A DNA stretch of 64,000 nucleotides, from the NCBI RefSeq assembly GCF_007655135.1, contig NC_045127.1, positions 22,114,199 through 22,178,198 on the forward strand. Reading direction: 5' to 3'. The stretch's first letter is position 1, and every line of letters begins with the position of its first letter. Below the pieces are notes generated by a model. That model did no database searches and had not been told where the DNA came from. It saw only the letters and a list, made by a program, of their open reading frames with translations. A program made the translations under genes and the position numbers. Positions 22,174 to 33,836 of this stretch are shown here, in pieces. Source of the stretch: Punica granatum. Taxonomy: Eukaryota > Streptophyta > Magnoliopsida > Myrtales > Lythraceae.

Positions 22174-24740
22174 TGTGGGACTCCTGCTTAATAAATTTTA
22201 ATAATTTACACGAACTAGGGAAAATATTATGGCAAACTTTAAAACAAATGCCTTGCATTTTAATCAATATACAAATATATTCCTACCAGCGGTTAGTTTC
22301 GGTAAGGATGAGAGATAAAGAGAGGAAAGAGGGAGAGGTAGGAGAAAATTATGAGGACTAGTCTTATGCGGAGCGTTTGTATATGTGCTTTTAGTTAAAT
22401 TTTTAATTAAAAATTTGTGAATAGTTTCGATATTATACTACATTTATTTCATTATAATGGAATTAGTTATGAATCGGGTTGAAAGCGTAAATTGATAGTA
22501 ATACGAAATTACCCCTCTGACGAAGAAGAAAATGGCCCATTAAACAAATATTAAAAACTTTTGGCAGAAGAACAAATATTTAAAAAATACTTATAAAGAA
22601 TATAAAAAATAAAATTAGAAAAATAAACTTAAAAAGGAAGAACTTCCCTAGCTATAACTATAAAATATACAAAGATCCATTATTATGGTAAGACAGTTTC
22701 TAAGTACAACAACAATATAAAAATTGGGGGAAAATAGATTTTCAGCATTGAAATTCATATTATAGATAATCTTTTTTCAGATTATTCCCTAATTAATTAA
22801 TAGTATTAATATATCATTATATAATATATACAAGTCAAAGCGCGGAATGTTAAAGCTTTATTGAAAACCCTTAACTTCTGGTAAAATGCCGTTACGTTTT
22901 TTAATCAACCCATTTGATAACCCTTAGCTTCACGTTTAAATGACCATTCAATTTTGATTCAATGAATTTGACATTTCTTTTGTAATCATATTCGACGTAT
23001 TTTGATTATTCATCTATATTATTTGTATGTAATATATATATATATATATTTGGAAAATTAAAACATTTCTTGATATTTTGAAAGAACTCCTTTTTGCATC
23101 ATCTTTTTCCATTTCTCAAGTTCAATATATTAAATATCTTATAAATATGAAACAAAAATTCTTCTTTTTGCATAATCTTTTTATACACGACAAATTTTGC
23201 TACGTTCTAAATCCCCATTTTCAATTGCACCAATGCAAATTATAAATTTCTAGTATATTTTGCAATAACATATTCGGATTTTGCCTAACTAATTCTTGCA
23301 ACCCACAATAAATTCCCAGCAAACCCGTAGGACAAGTCCTCTAGCCACGTACGCATGCCAACCCTTGGGTTAATACTATAGGATTATTGACTTTCTATAC
23401 ATGATCTTCGCATATAATCATATGGCTTGGTTACATATTTGTTTACCATCATGATATTTAGTTCTTTCATAGTTTGTAGTATTTATTATGTCTACTTGAT
23501 AAAATATATGCTTTTTATTATTATTATTTTATATTTATATCCATTTGTACATCATATATGTTAAATATTCAATATATACATTTACCGTGCAACACTCTGG
23601 TGTCAATTAGTTGTTTATTATGTTTCCTAAAGGTGGCGTTAATATCTGATGTTGACAACTATTTAATCTTATCGACAATAATTTCATTAATTCAAACTGC
23701 TCCAGCCTGAGCATTTGAGTAGAACTTTCATCTATTTTATTTAAATGAAGCATGTCTGTGTTTAATTTACTAAGTGTCAAAATTATATTTCAGCGCAATT
23801 AAATTCCTTATTTTAATTAAAAAAATTTAGACTGAATTTATCGAGAGTAAAATCCTCTTGAAAACTATTAAGAAAAATTAAGAAGCTACTTTTTTTTTAT
23901 TAGCTCCAATTTTTTTTTATGAATATTAATTAGCTCAATTGAAGTCCTAGTTCTGCTAATTTATAGTGAGGCCTCCAATTTTTTTTTCCGGGTTACAAGG
24001 AAGAGGTGGGCCTACCACAATGAATTGAAAACCTAATAGCTAATAAAGGAACACGAGCAGTCCTACTGAATATCAAACTCAGAGCCTACCCTCTTTTGAT
24101 AGGGCCTCTAATTTTTAAGTACTCTTTTTGTATAAAGGAAGCATGTGGCCTGATATAAAAATATGAAATAAATTGAAATAAAATAACACATAAGTGTTCC
24201 ACTAAAGAAAAAAATATATATACCCCACCGGTGAGAATTAAATTCGAGAACTCTTGGTGCTAAATCGATGCTTTAAACTATTACACTTAAACCCCATTCT
24301 CAATTTTCCGTACTTTCGTAATAGTCCAATTTGTCGCTGCCACAGAAAGAGTGAGAGGACATAGGGAGATCGACAAAGCGATTTAGAGGGAAGAGGTGCA
24401 GTGAATGGCGCCACCAGTCGACGGGTCACCATTGCCATTTGAAACAAGTACCATTATCGAAAAGTTTATTTATCTTCACCATTTGGATTAGTTGCAATTA
24501 TCCTACTTCTTTGAAGAATCCAATACAAACCTCCAACCTAATAGGAGATCATGGCGAGTTCAATAGTTCGAGCAAAGGCTTGGAATTTATCTTGATCAAT
24601 CATCTTGAGATCAACCCTAGTCGTCTAGGCTTGAAATTGAAATACTACTCCACCTCTTACACCACCACCACGTCATGATCCCCATTGCTTGCATGTTACA
24701 AGCGCAAAGAGATGGAGCTGTCTGTTCCCTCACACCCTTT
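22174..24740. other. AT-rich intergenic DNA with possible SINE scraps
   Basis: No gene is seen. Two stretches look tRNA-like on the - strand: about 24215-24300 (CACCAAGAGTTCTCGAATTT, box B-like) and about 23985-24110. They may be old SINE copies, without clear TSDs. The rest is low-complexity AT-rich DNA. Confidence 0.4.
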
Positions 24741-24747
24741 ACGTGCA

Positions 24748-25102
24748 AAGCTATAAAACATATGTCCGAAGCGGACCACTGTTGATCATCAGTCCAAAAA
24801 TCCGACCACTCTGCATGACAATTGATTGCATTGGACTTACCACTTTTGTAGGGAAATTTATCCAGTCCCGGCCCTGGACGGGTCTGGGACTGAATTTCCA
24901 CCGTTCAGATGAGCGAGCTCATTTGGGCTCATCTGAGTCGTCAATTAAGACAGCCGGTGTAACCGGTTGCCTGCCTTTTTATTTTTACTTTTTAATTTCT
25001 TATTAAAAAAGGAAAATCAACAAAAAAAAAGCGCAAGTAGACGATGAACAGTGAACTCAAGGAGAGGTCGCTGGCGAGACAACCCCGATCCTCCCTCCCT
25101 TA

Positions 25103-25158
<56 letters not shown>

Positions 25159-25807
25159 ACCTCACCAACGTCCTCATCCTCGACCTTGGTGGCAGGACCT
25201 TTGATGTCTCCCTTTTAACCATTGAGGAGGGGATCTTCGAGGTCTAGGCTATCCCCGGAGACACTCATTTGGGAGGTGAGGATTTCGACCTCAAGCTATA
25301 AAACATATGTCCGAAGCGGACCACTGTTGATCATCAGTCCAAAAATCCGACCACTCTGCATGACAATTGATTGCATTGGACTTACCACTTTTGTAGGGAA
25401 ATTTATCCAGTCCCGGCCCTGGACGGGTCTGGGACTGAATTTCCACCGTTCAGATGAGCGAGCTCATTTGGGCTCATCTGAGTCGTCAATTAAGACAGCC
25501 GGTGTAACCGGTTGCCTGCCTTTTTATTTTTATTTTTTAATTTCTTATTAAAAAAGGAAAATCATCAAAAAAAAAAAGCAAGTAGACGATGAACAGTGAA
25601 CTCAAGGAGAGGTCGCTGGCGAGACAACCCCGATCCTCCCTCCCTTATCTATCTCTCTCTCTCTCTCTCTCTCTCTAACCTCACCAACGTCCTCATCCTC
25701 GACCTTGGTGGCAGGACCTTTGATGTCTCCCTTTTAACCATTGAGGAGGGGATCTTCGAGGTCTAGGCTATCCCCGGAGACACTCATTTGGGAGGTGAGG
25801 ATTTCGA
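24748..25807 (+). repeat. Recent tandem duplication (unit about 545 bp) with CT microsatellite
   Basis: The unit starting AAGCTATAAAACATATGTCC at 24748 repeats at 25293, directly after CGACCTCAAG of the first copy. The two copies are almost identical except for the (TC)n tract, which is 25107-25157 in copy 1 and 25652-25676 in copy 2, and a few single-base changes. Each unit holds two hairpin-capable stretches (CCCGGCCCTGGACGGG and CAGATGAGC...GCTCATCTG) followed by the CT tract and a 5'-truncated HSP70 fragment. Confidence 0.92.
25158..25294 (+). pseudogene. HSP70 fragment, copy 1
   Basis: Reads [20 protein letters not shown], then EGIFEV and a stop, then [14 protein letters not shown]. This corresponds to the phosphate-2 region of the HSP70 ATPase domain (consensus DLGGGTFDVS). 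G is replaced by R in the DLGGG loop. The copy is cut off where the second duplication unit begins. It encodes no working chaperone. Confidence 0.85.
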
Positions 25808-26010
25808 CCTCAAGTTGGTGAATCACTTCGTGCAAGAATTCAAGAGAAAGCACAAGAAGGATATTAGCGGGAATGCCGAAGGTGCAGCAGCTGCTGCAGG
25901 ACTTCTTCAATGGGAAGGAGCTCTGCAAGAGTATCGACCCCGATGAAGCATTGGCTTATGGAGCAGTCAGGCTGCAATATTGAGCGGTGAACTTGATAAG
26001 AAAGTCTAAT
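25677..26010 (+). pseudogene. HSP70 fragment, copy 2, with internal deletion
   Basis: It repeats the copy 1 text (including the same G-to-R change and stop) and continues [20 protein letters not shown]. It then jumps, with a frameshift, to [20 protein letters not shown] and [10 protein letters not shown], and ends near AILSGEL. About 150 codons between these two parts of the ATPase domain are missing. The N-terminal third and the whole substrate-binding domain are also absent. The source was a cytosolic HSP70/HSC70 gene. Lack of a known transposon border leaves the capture mechanism open. Confidence 0.88.
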
Positions 26011-26459
26011 ATTAGCCAGGCCAGCGTGCTCGCCTGAGACGCTGCTCTTCCCGCCGATCAAACAATTTGCCTTTTTCTTTAATAATTCCCTTTCTTTTTT
26101 TATATTTTGCCAAATAATATAAAATAGACATGGCCAAAAAAAAATATAAAATATGTAATTGATACATAACAAATAATTATTCATTAAAATAATTACAAGT
26201 TACTTAATAAATAAGTATTTATAACTTGAACGAACTTATGTATTGAAATATTAGGGTAAATAATACAGAATAAATAGGATATAAATAATATAAACTGCAA
26301 AATGTTTTTAAAAGATAATTTCACAAAAAATCGATACTAATATTTTAATTAATTAAAAATAATCAAATAATATTATTTTGCTTCTAATTAAATTTAAAAT
26401 AATCTAATATATTTATTAAAAGTATTTTAACAATTATAAAACATGATTTATTAAATTTA
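26011..26459. other. AT-rich spacer
   Basis: Very AT-rich DNA with no gene or repeat structure recognised. Confidence 0.5.
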
Positions 26460-28625
26460 TAGATAATTTATTACTACTAATAACTTTTCAAGTTATCATA
26501 GGTTACCCATTAATTATAATAAATTGTGATAAATTTAATATATTTTGTGAAAACTCCTATATTGAACAAGTTATAACTAATTGGACATAGTTATTGGAAT
26601 TTGTGATAATCTCTATATATTTTATGATAATTAATTATTACTAGTGATAATCTTAGTATATTTAGTGATAACTTGTTAAATTATTACAAATTATCCTTTA
26701 GTTATCATAAGTTGTGATAATATCAATATATTTTGTGATAATTAGGCAAGTTATCGCAAAATACACTAAGGTTATCATTAATTAAAAAGAGGTTATTACT
26801 TTTAGCTATAACTTATCATTTAATATGATAATTTTGGTTCAATTAGTGATACATTCGGTTAATTTTGTGATAACTTAACTAGTTATTACAAAATATATTG
26901 AGATTATGACAACTAATTTTACCTTTTATGATAAGTAGTTAAGTTATCGTAAAATATATTAAGATTATCACTAATTGTAAATAGGTTATCACATCCAACG
27001 ATAACTTATCACTAAAAGTGATAGCCTTAGTATAATTAATGATAACATCAGTACATTTTATGATAACTCATTAATTATCACAAATTACCCTTTAGCCATT
27101 ATTCAATGTAATAGTCCGAATAAATTTTGTGATAACTAGAGAAGTAATCACAAAATATATTGAAGTTATCACTAATTGAACCGAAGATATCACACTTAGT
27201 GATAAATTATCGTTGAGAATTGTAACTTCTATTTAACCAGTGATAACTTCAATTTTTTTTTTTTGTGATAACTTACCTAGTTATCACAAAATTTATTGGG
27301 ATTATGACATTTAATAATAGATTAAATTGTATTGGTGGTTCAAAAAGTTTTACAAATGTTTCAATATGGTACAAAATTTTTTTTTTGCTACTTGATGGTA
27401 CAAAATGTTTCAAAGTTGTTTCAGTATAGTACAAATCGTCATCTCACCATTGACGCCGTCAAACTGTTTTTTACAAGATCTTTAAATTTTGCACCATCAT
27501 GTAATTTACGTAAAATATTTTGTACTATTAAGTTACAATTTCAAAACATTTTGCACCATCATGTAACGTCCCACAAAATCCGATTTTCCACCATCAGTGT
27601 CGATTTGACGATTTGTACTATATTGAAACAACTTTAAAACATTTTGTACTATCAAGTAGCAAAAAAAAAACTTTTTGTACTATATTGAAACATTTGTAAA
27701 ACTTTTTGGACCACCAGTGCAATTTACACTTTAATAATAACTGAAAGATAATTTGTGATAACTTATCAGTTATCATAAAATATACTTAAGTTATCATTAA
27801 TTACATTGAGTTTATCACACCCAGTGATAAGTTATCACTCGAAGTGATAACCTTAGTGTAATTAGTGATAACTTAGATAGATTTTGTGATAACTGCTAAG
27901 TTATCACAAATTACAACCCTATTATCATTAAGTATATTCTCCATATATTTCGCGATAATTAGTGAAGTTGTCACATAAGATATTGAAGTTATTACTAATT
28001 AAACTGAGATTATCACGGTCAGTGATAAGCTATCGTTGAAGATGATAAATTCAATATATTTTGTGATAACTAGTGAAGTTATCGCAGAACAAATTAAAGT
28101 TATTACTAATTAAACTGAGGTTATCACACTCATTGATAAGTTATCACTAAAAATGATAACTTTAATATATTTTTTGATAACTTGCCTAATTATCACTAAA
28201 TTTATTGGGGTTATGATATGTAATGATAATGGAAAAGTAATTTGTGATAACTTATTAGTTACAATAAAATATACTTAAATTATCACTAAATACACTGAGG
28301 TTATCATTTTTAAGGATAACTTATCATTTGTTGTGATAACCTAAGTATAGTGAGTGATAATTTCAGTATATTTTCTGATCACTTCTCTAGTTATTACAAA
28401 ATATATTGAGATTATGATACCTAATAATAACTTAGGTATGATTTATGATAAATTGACAAGTTACCACAAAATATACTAAGATTATCACTATTTGTACAAA
28501 AGTTTTCACACCTTATGATTACCTCAATAATTATAGTTATCCCTTTTAACGAGTTATCACAAATTTGACGTTAGTTATCATATGTTTGATAACATGCTCA
28601 TAATTTGTGATAACTCGATCGTATT
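26460..28625. repeat. Array of TGATAA/TTATCA inverted words with a higher-order repeat
   Basis: Over about 2.1 kb the words TGATAA and TTATCA alternate, often as short palindromes such as GTGATAACTTATCACT. In 28021-28260 alone there are eight TGATAA and three TTATCA. A longer period exists: GTGATAACTTAYCAGTTA...AAAATATACTTAA at about 27752 recurs at about 28236 (484 bp). A CTAGTTATCACAAAATTTATTGGG stretch near 27275 recurs near 28180, consistent with about 485 bp once the 410-bp MITE and its TSD are removed. No coding potential. Not a telomere, rDNA or known centromere repeat that I recognise. Confidence 0.87.
27320..27729. mobile_element. 410-bp Mutator-like foldback MITE with ~10-bp TSD
   Basis: The ends are inverted over more than 100 bp: TAAATTGTATTGGTGGTTCA at the left and, on the other strand, TAAATTGCACTGGTGGTCCA at the right, continuing AAAAGTTTTACAAATGTTTC in both. 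Direct repeats TTTAATAATA flank it at 27310-27319 and 27730-27739, fitting the 9-10 bp TSD of Mutator-like elements. It splits the TGATAA array cleanly. Non-coding; a related half-copy lies at 6103-6200. Confidence 0.87.
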
Positions 28626-28639
28626 ATTATAGTACTTAC

Positions 28640-31236
28640 TTATTCAATAATTAATACCTTTAACTATTTATATATTTTTTATCATTAAATATATTAATAA
28701 ATTTTTTTCTAAAATATTTCATAAATTTATTTTATATTTTTCAATTTGTTATTAATAAAAGAAAGAAAGAGAAGGAAAAAAAAAAGTAAGTGGGAGGTTT
28801 TACCAGTTGAAACGGACAAAACGGACTCCACTCATTGTCTCTCCTCTGGGACCGTCCAGCCCCTAGACGGTATAAGCTCCCCTTTTGTATACGTTCACGT
28901 ATTGTTCTTTCCGGTCACTCATCATTCTTGTCCTTTTGAGACGACAGCTGCTACGTTTTAGGGTGGCAGTCACTTAACGTGTGGCCAAGGAAAGCACATT
29001 TGGTCCAGTCTCCACTCCACACAACTCCCAGACCCAAAAAATAAATAAATAATAAAATAAAGGTTAAAAAAATGCTCTTATGATGAAAGGCAAAAATAAA
29101 ACATCACCTGCAGACCTGACATACTGTTGTTTTCCTACTAAACGACACAACATCAGACATGCAATTCTCCTACCTCCCATAACTTCTATTGAAAAGTGAG
29201 AAAAATTCAATGGGCATTATTGCCAGTTCTTCAGTGACATTGATTGCTTCATGTTTCTGTGTTCCGTCTTCAGCTCTGTGCTGTTAACATTACATTGACT
29301 ACTATCAGTTTCCCCTGCGCAAAAGGACATAATCATTGATTGTTTTATGTTAGGAGAGTGGATGGGAGCAGCCATAAGCCATCCTCATTTGTGGGGGCCA
29401 TCCTCATTTGTTTCTCCCAACTTTATGTTAGATATGACAATGATCATGTTAAAAAATTAAAATCCATTCATTCAAATAATTTTACGCTTGTTTCACTAAA
29501 ATAATATCTTTAATTTAAATTTATGAATGAAAAAATTTTATGATTAAAAGAGTTTTACCCCTTAATATACTTACTCGACTCAAATTTAAATTAATTAATA
29601 ATTCAATTGATTTCTAAATACCATGTGGTGTATATTGAAAAAAAAAATCATGATTGTTTGCTCTAATAGTTCAATAACGATTTGTTTGATGGGCCCATAT
29701 GGATTGGTCTCACGCTTAATCTAAAAATTTAACTATTAAGTCTGGAATCCAAAATTTATATAAATTCAAATCTCTTATAAATATAATTATTTCTCTTTGT
29801 TTGGTCGGTATGGAGTATATGTGCATATTTTTACTCTCAACATTAACAGTCGCTCTCACACTTGAGCTGCACCACATTTTGAAAGGTCTTTCGAGTAAAA
29901 CTAAATTAATTGGAAGACATCTGTTGCAAAGTGTTTCGTATATATTCAGCGGGAAAAGTTTGAGTAGAAATGTGTGTATATATCAATATGCACCATGCAT
30001 GTTCGCCTATCGAAATGATAGTTAGCAGCTTACTCATGAAAACCACTAGGAAAAGGGAAAAAAATAAATTGCCTGCATGATGCTACAGATTATTTTGATG
30101 AAAAAAGTATATCTCTATAATACATTAAAATTATGTCAAATTTGAAGATGCTTTTACTTTCTTAAATATGTCATATATGACTATTTCGAATTAATATGAT
30201 CTCCATCAATATTTGACTGTATAATTCCAATCATTGAATAATGTGACTGCCCTTATCAATATATGAGGATTGAATTATGCCAAGTGAATTAAAAATATTC
30301 ATGAAGAATAAAAATTTTAAACAATATAAGGATATAAAACATTTTAAAGTTAATATTGAACATGATTGCATAAAAGTAAAACAGCTTGTTGATGCAAGTT
30401 TTTTGGCATGTTGATAGGTTATGGGGAACTTTTGAAAATATAAGGATCTGTTTATTTTTAGAAAATTAATTTTCACATTTCATCTCTACTTTTATTCTCC
30501 CATTTTAAATTTATTTCTGCATAGAAAACTATAAAAATAAATTTAGTAATGTTAAAGTTCGAAAATTGCAATTTGTAGTACATTATTTACTAGTATTGGA
30601 CTTCAAATCTTGCGGAAATAAATGATGATTACCAAATAAGAAAGGAAAGTCGTAATTAGAATTTACAAAGGAAAGAATTGGCTAATGAAAAATTGAATAA
30701 CTAAAAAAAAGATTTTTTCTAATCTCTGTACAAATGTGAATAGTAAAAAATATTTTCTTAAAAAATATTTCAGTTCTATATAAGAAATATATATATATAT
30801 ATATATATATATATTTCAAATTGTGAAAAGTTAGAAGGACTTTAATGAAGATAAAATATAAAGTAAGGAAACTTTTGAAGAAAATGAAATTAGACTAATT
30901 GCCACTTGTCAACCATAGGTTTTGTACAAGGAAATGTAATGCTAAATAAAGGTGTACATGTAGTCCCATTGACGAAAATTGTATTTAAAACATATTGATT
31001 CCTAGACGAGAGCATATATTATTGCATTTTTCCTCTTTCCTCTAGAATTTCCTTTTATCTTCGAGTGTATAGATTGTTTGCAATTTTTATTCACATATGC
31101 AACATTTCGATTGATTCAAGTTTAGCAAGGATTTTATGGAAGTGAAATTACAAATTACATTTACTGATATATGAGTTTTTGTTTTGGTAACTGTATAAGA
31201 TGTCTGCGAAATAGCAAGGCAACTACAGATCAGTAT
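28640..31236. other. AT-rich intergenic DNA, (AT)n at 30787-30814
   Basis: No gene is seen. A GC-richer patch at about 28790-28990 includes the hairpin GGGACCGTCC...GGACGGT-like text around 28849-28872. A small direct repeat (CATCCTCATTTGT) is at about 29379-29412. The rest is AT-rich DNA with an AT microsatellite. Confidence 0.45.
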
Positions 31237-31533
31237 AGAGTATTTGGTTTTAGAGTTAAGTAAAATTGAGTTTTGATTTTAATTGGATTGTAATGATTGT
31301 GTTGTTGAATTATGTGAAAAAGTAATGAATAGTTTAGAGAAATTAATAATTGTATTGTTGAATTTTAGAAAAGGTAATGAATAGTTGAGAGAAAATAATG
31401 ATTATGTTATTGAATTGTGAAAAAAGTAATGAATAGTTGAGAAAAAAAGTAATGATTGTATTGTTGAATTAAAAATAAATGAAGTAGAGTTAAAATTAAA
31501 GTTAAATTTTATTTGTAAAACTAAACAAACCGT
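31237..31533 (-). mobile_element. Tourist-like MITE copy A
   Basis: It is the reverse-orientation relative of copies at 36379, 38737 and 40562. It starts TATTTGGTTTTAGAGTTAAG, contains repeated TGATTGTGTTGTTGAATT words, and ends AAAACTAAACAAACC. TSD not clear. Family features are described under the 40562 copy. Confidence 0.55.
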
Positions 31534-31663
31534 TACGGGTCCTTCAGAGTCATTCATATGGGCTAATTGCTGCAGTGTGAAAGAGAGACAGTGTAGCTGT
31601 CCCAAGGGCAGCAAGTTAAATTTCATTTTCTGGTGTTTGGGAGGAGTGGGGGTGGAATTTGCA

Positions 31664-31687
31664 GGGAATGGGAGGGGAGGGGAGGGG
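31664..31687 (+). other. G-quadruplex-compatible motif
   Basis: Five G-runs of 3-4 bases separated by one to three bases (from GGGAATGGGAGGGG onward) meet the G-quadruplex pattern. There is no gene around it that would explain it. Confidence 0.5.
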
Positions 31688-31905
31688 AATCCCCCGTCAC
31701 CCTTTGATGGCTCTTCTGCTCTTCTTTTACTTTCGTACCATAAAGACAATTTAGACCCATTTTTTCCCTTATAAAAATAATACAGTAAAATAAAAATTCT
31801 AATAGTTAATAAAAGAGTATGAATATATAATCTCATTGAGTGTTGAATTTTGAATCTCTTTGTTACTAGGCGAAAATTTATATCACTGCGTTACACTCTC
31901 TTTTA

Positions 31906-32134
31906 ATGACAATTTGAACCTTCTTATACAAGCAATAATGATGTTCACGGTACACATTTTCTTGGAGCACGTATCGCGCTGCATATTTCTTAATTTGAGG
32001 AATTGTAGAGCAGGCATGTTTTGATGACTATTTGAACCTTCTTACACAAGCAATAATGATGTTAGCAGTAACATTTTCTTGGAGCACGCATCCCGCTGCA
32101 TTAATTTGATGAATTGTAGAGCAGGCCAATTTGG
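31906..32134 (+). repeat. Tandem 118-bp duplication
   Basis: TTTGAACCTTCTTA at 31913 recurs at 32031. The copies also share AAGCAATAATGATGTT, CATTTTCTTGGAGCACG and GGAATTGTAGAGCAGGC (GATGAATTGTAGAGCAGGC in the second), with small indels. Non-coding. Confidence 0.85.
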
Positions 32135-32576
32135 ATATACAGTGTCAGTTGTTATCAATAAGCCGAGTTCTTAGGAATAAACGATATAACTGTATTGTAA
32201 TCAAGAAAAGATATAACTATATCGAATGACTAGAAAATTACAATGGTTAATGCAGTTATATATATATATATTAAGTTGAAGTAAGAAAATAAATGTTTTT
32301 TTTCCTTATCTGGTGAATAAAAAATAAATTTGAAAAGGTCCAATTAATACATGAACCTAATACAATAAACTTTTCTTTCAATAAAAATTTAAAAAACCAA
32401 ATAAGAGAATAGATTTTCTCTAGATCTCCTTGAAATCCTTGCACTAATCCTTACCCACTCCTTGGATGAGATCGTTGACGCCTCTTGAGTTCATCTACAA
32501 CCTCACTCAAGGGGCTGGGGACTGCTGGCTCGCCCTCGCTGTGACATGAGGTCACTAGTTAGTACCATCTGAGTTT

Positions 32577-33237
32577 GTCAACTAAGATGATAGAAAAATT
32601 GCTTCCATGTCAAAGGTGGTCTAATACAAGAAAATCCAAGCCCTGCATTCTTTGGTCTGCTCCTCCATCGGGTTGGCTTAAGTGGAATGCCAATGGTTCG
32701 TTGTTGGGTAAGCCTGGACCTTCTAGTATTGGCAGTGTCTCTGCGCAAGCCTGATGGTTCCATTATATGTTTGTTCTTGCTCCAGCTGGAATCATCGATT
32801 CCGACCTTGCTAAGTTGCTTGCAACAAAAGAAAGCTCTTCATCTCGCAGCCTCTAATCCATCCCTCTATGGTTTTTGCCTTCTCATCAAATCTGATCCCC
32901 TAATATCATTTGGTGGATCTGTAAGAGTTCAAATATTCCTTGTAAGTACAGAACAGATATTTATTGATATTCAGCTCTCCGCCCTCCACTTTGGTTGCAT
33001 CAAGTATCAAAATTCTCACGGGGAAGGAAACTATGTTGCGGATTGGCTTGCTAAGTTGAGTGTTTATGTTGCTTGGCTTTGATCTTTCTTACTCTCTTTA
33101 TGTTCCTTGGACTCTATGCTTCATCCTTTCGCTTTATCTGGGGCTCCTCTTTCTCTTGTACCTTTTGAAAATCTTTGATCTTCTTGTTGGGCTTTATTTG
33201 ATCAATGAACATTACTGAGCTATCAAAAAAATAAGAC
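32577..33237 (+). mobile_element. 3' end of an L1-type LINE (RNase H domain remnant)
   Basis: Translated pieces in changing frames match the RNase H domain that follows RT in plant LINEs: GWLKWNANGS with GKPGPSSIG near 32670-32750, then DLAKLLATKES near 32800, SLYGFCLLIKSDPLISFGGS near 32860-32930, and EGNYVADWLAKL at about 33018-33057. After a stop, the 3'UTR runs to an A-rich tail at about 33220-33237. Frameshifts and stops make it inactive. The 5' part is absent, as is usual for LINE insertions. It is an independent insertion from the 2334-6099 LINE (opposite strand, different portion). Confidence 0.78.
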
Positions 33238-33239
33238 AA

Positions 33240-33828
33240 AAATTTATAATATGTCCGGAACCATAATGAAAATTCATTATTTTAGGATAAAAATAATAGT
33301 TGTGGTAAATCTAATATAAAAAATGAAAGTTCTTGATTTTTAGGTGTCATGAGTTTTTTGTACAAACGTTTAAAAGGATTCAATATTTTTGGATACGATA
33401 CAAAATGTGAATTTCCAAACTCTAAACTACTAACTTTTTTTATTATCATACATAATATTCCTTATTACATAGAATAATATCTCCAATACTCCTCTTTACA
33501 TAGCATGTAGAACTAGCAAAATGCTTAATTACCTTGAATTTCTGATCTTAATAGTGTGATTTTGAATTTATAATTCAATGAAGACTCTACAAATTATTCG
33601 ATAGCCCATTAATTTCATATCCCTCCACCCAGCCAATGGGCCCTGAGCCCTTTTCCCTATCCCAGTAAAGCCACCATTGCCCATTTTCTATCCTACCGAT
33701 AAAGGAATCATTGCCCATTTTCTATTCCCCAATCAATGCAGCAATTGCATTTTTTTACCCTCACTGAACTATGTGTGTGTGTATATATATAAATATATAT
33801 GTATTTTTTTTTATAAGTCACTAAACCA
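33240..33828. other. AT-rich spacer
   Basis: No gene seen. A CCCATTTTCTATYC phrase is repeated at about 33678 and 33714, and a short GTGTGTGTATATATA run lies at about 33772. Confidence 0.45.
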
Positions 33829-33836
33829 GTATTATC

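Noticed and set aside
24689..25551. Two ~105-codon frames with identical C-terminal text
   Set aside because: Identity is explained by the recent DNA duplication; no domain, and the frame runs through hairpin and A/T-rich repeats.
26460..28625. CRISPR-like array
   Set aside because: Words are short, inverted and irregularly spaced without unique spacers; plant nuclear context.
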